NCBI GenBank assembly: GCA_041485125.1
Contig: JBGPIT010000100.1
Location: forward strand, 1 to 13,658
Reading direction: 5' to 3'
Length of the DNA: 13,658 bases
Source: JBGPIT01 sp041485125
Lineage (GTDB): Bacteria; Desulfobacterota; Binatia; UTPRO1
The notes beneath the pieces were generated by a model. It was not told the DNA's origin, did no database searches, and saw only the letters and a list, made by a program, of their open reading frames with translations. Each line of letters begins with the position of its first letter. The first letter of the stretch is position 1. This document shows, one piece after another, positions 13,656 to 13,658 of the stretch. Position numbers and translations under genes: made by a program.

Positions 13656-13658
13656 CCC

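Overview
This window is about 13.7 kb of very GC-rich, densely coding bacterial DNA. It holds 11 protein genes plus one small GIY-YIG-like gene, and no RNA genes, insertion sequences, phage genes or CRISPR array that I can see. The content is acyl-CoA metabolism, lipid acyl transfer and hydrolysis, an HDOD/histidine-kinase signalling pair and a GT39-like membrane glycosyltransferase. With the GC bias, frequent GTG starts and absent TTA codons, this fits a high-GC Gram-negative such as a deltaproteobacterial, myxobacterial or Binatota-type lineage. The taxon is inference from style only.

Region 1 (9-3651) is a divergent acyl-CoA module. On the minus strand is a long acyl-CoA dehydrogenase with a ~155-residue N-terminal extension, resembling (2S)-methylsuccinyl-CoA dehydrogenase. 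On the plus strand are a 3-hydroxybutyryl-CoA dehydrogenase, a methylmalonyl/ethylmalonyl-CoA epimerase and a small second VOC protein with a degenerate metal site. These three are spaced by 2 nt and then overlap by 4 nt, and end at a hairpin plus T-run. The 233-bp divergent gap holds a sigma70-like promoter, a perfect 15-bp palindrome at the expected transcription start, and directly beside it a second 8-8-8 dyad. Dehydrogenase, epimerase and methylsuccinyl-CoA dehydrogenase are all steps of, or next to, the ethylmalonyl-CoA pathway.

Region 2 (3784-4131) is a 115-aa GIY-YIG-fold protein whose catalytic Arg and Glu both appear to be missing. Region 3 (minus strand, 8276 down to 4194) is an HDOD protein, a cytosolic GAF/HisKA histidine kinase overlapping it by ATGA, and then a polytopic glycosyltransferase that contains a 32-bp perfect DNA palindrome.

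Region 4 (8514-13655, plus strand) is a lipid-handling operon: an atypical extended SDR with YxxxR in place of YxxxK, an MGAT-like acyltransferase with a long basic disordered N-terminus, a patatin-like lipase starting 2 nt later, and, after 113 nt, a VLCAD/Bacillus-FadE-type acyl-CoA dehydrogenase. Together they could release, re-esterify and oxidise acyl chains.

No obviously new defence or mobile system is present. The most notable points are the possible ethylmalonyl-CoA segment with its operator-like region, the paired VOC proteins, the dead GIY-YIG protein and the SDR/acyltransferase/patatin unit.
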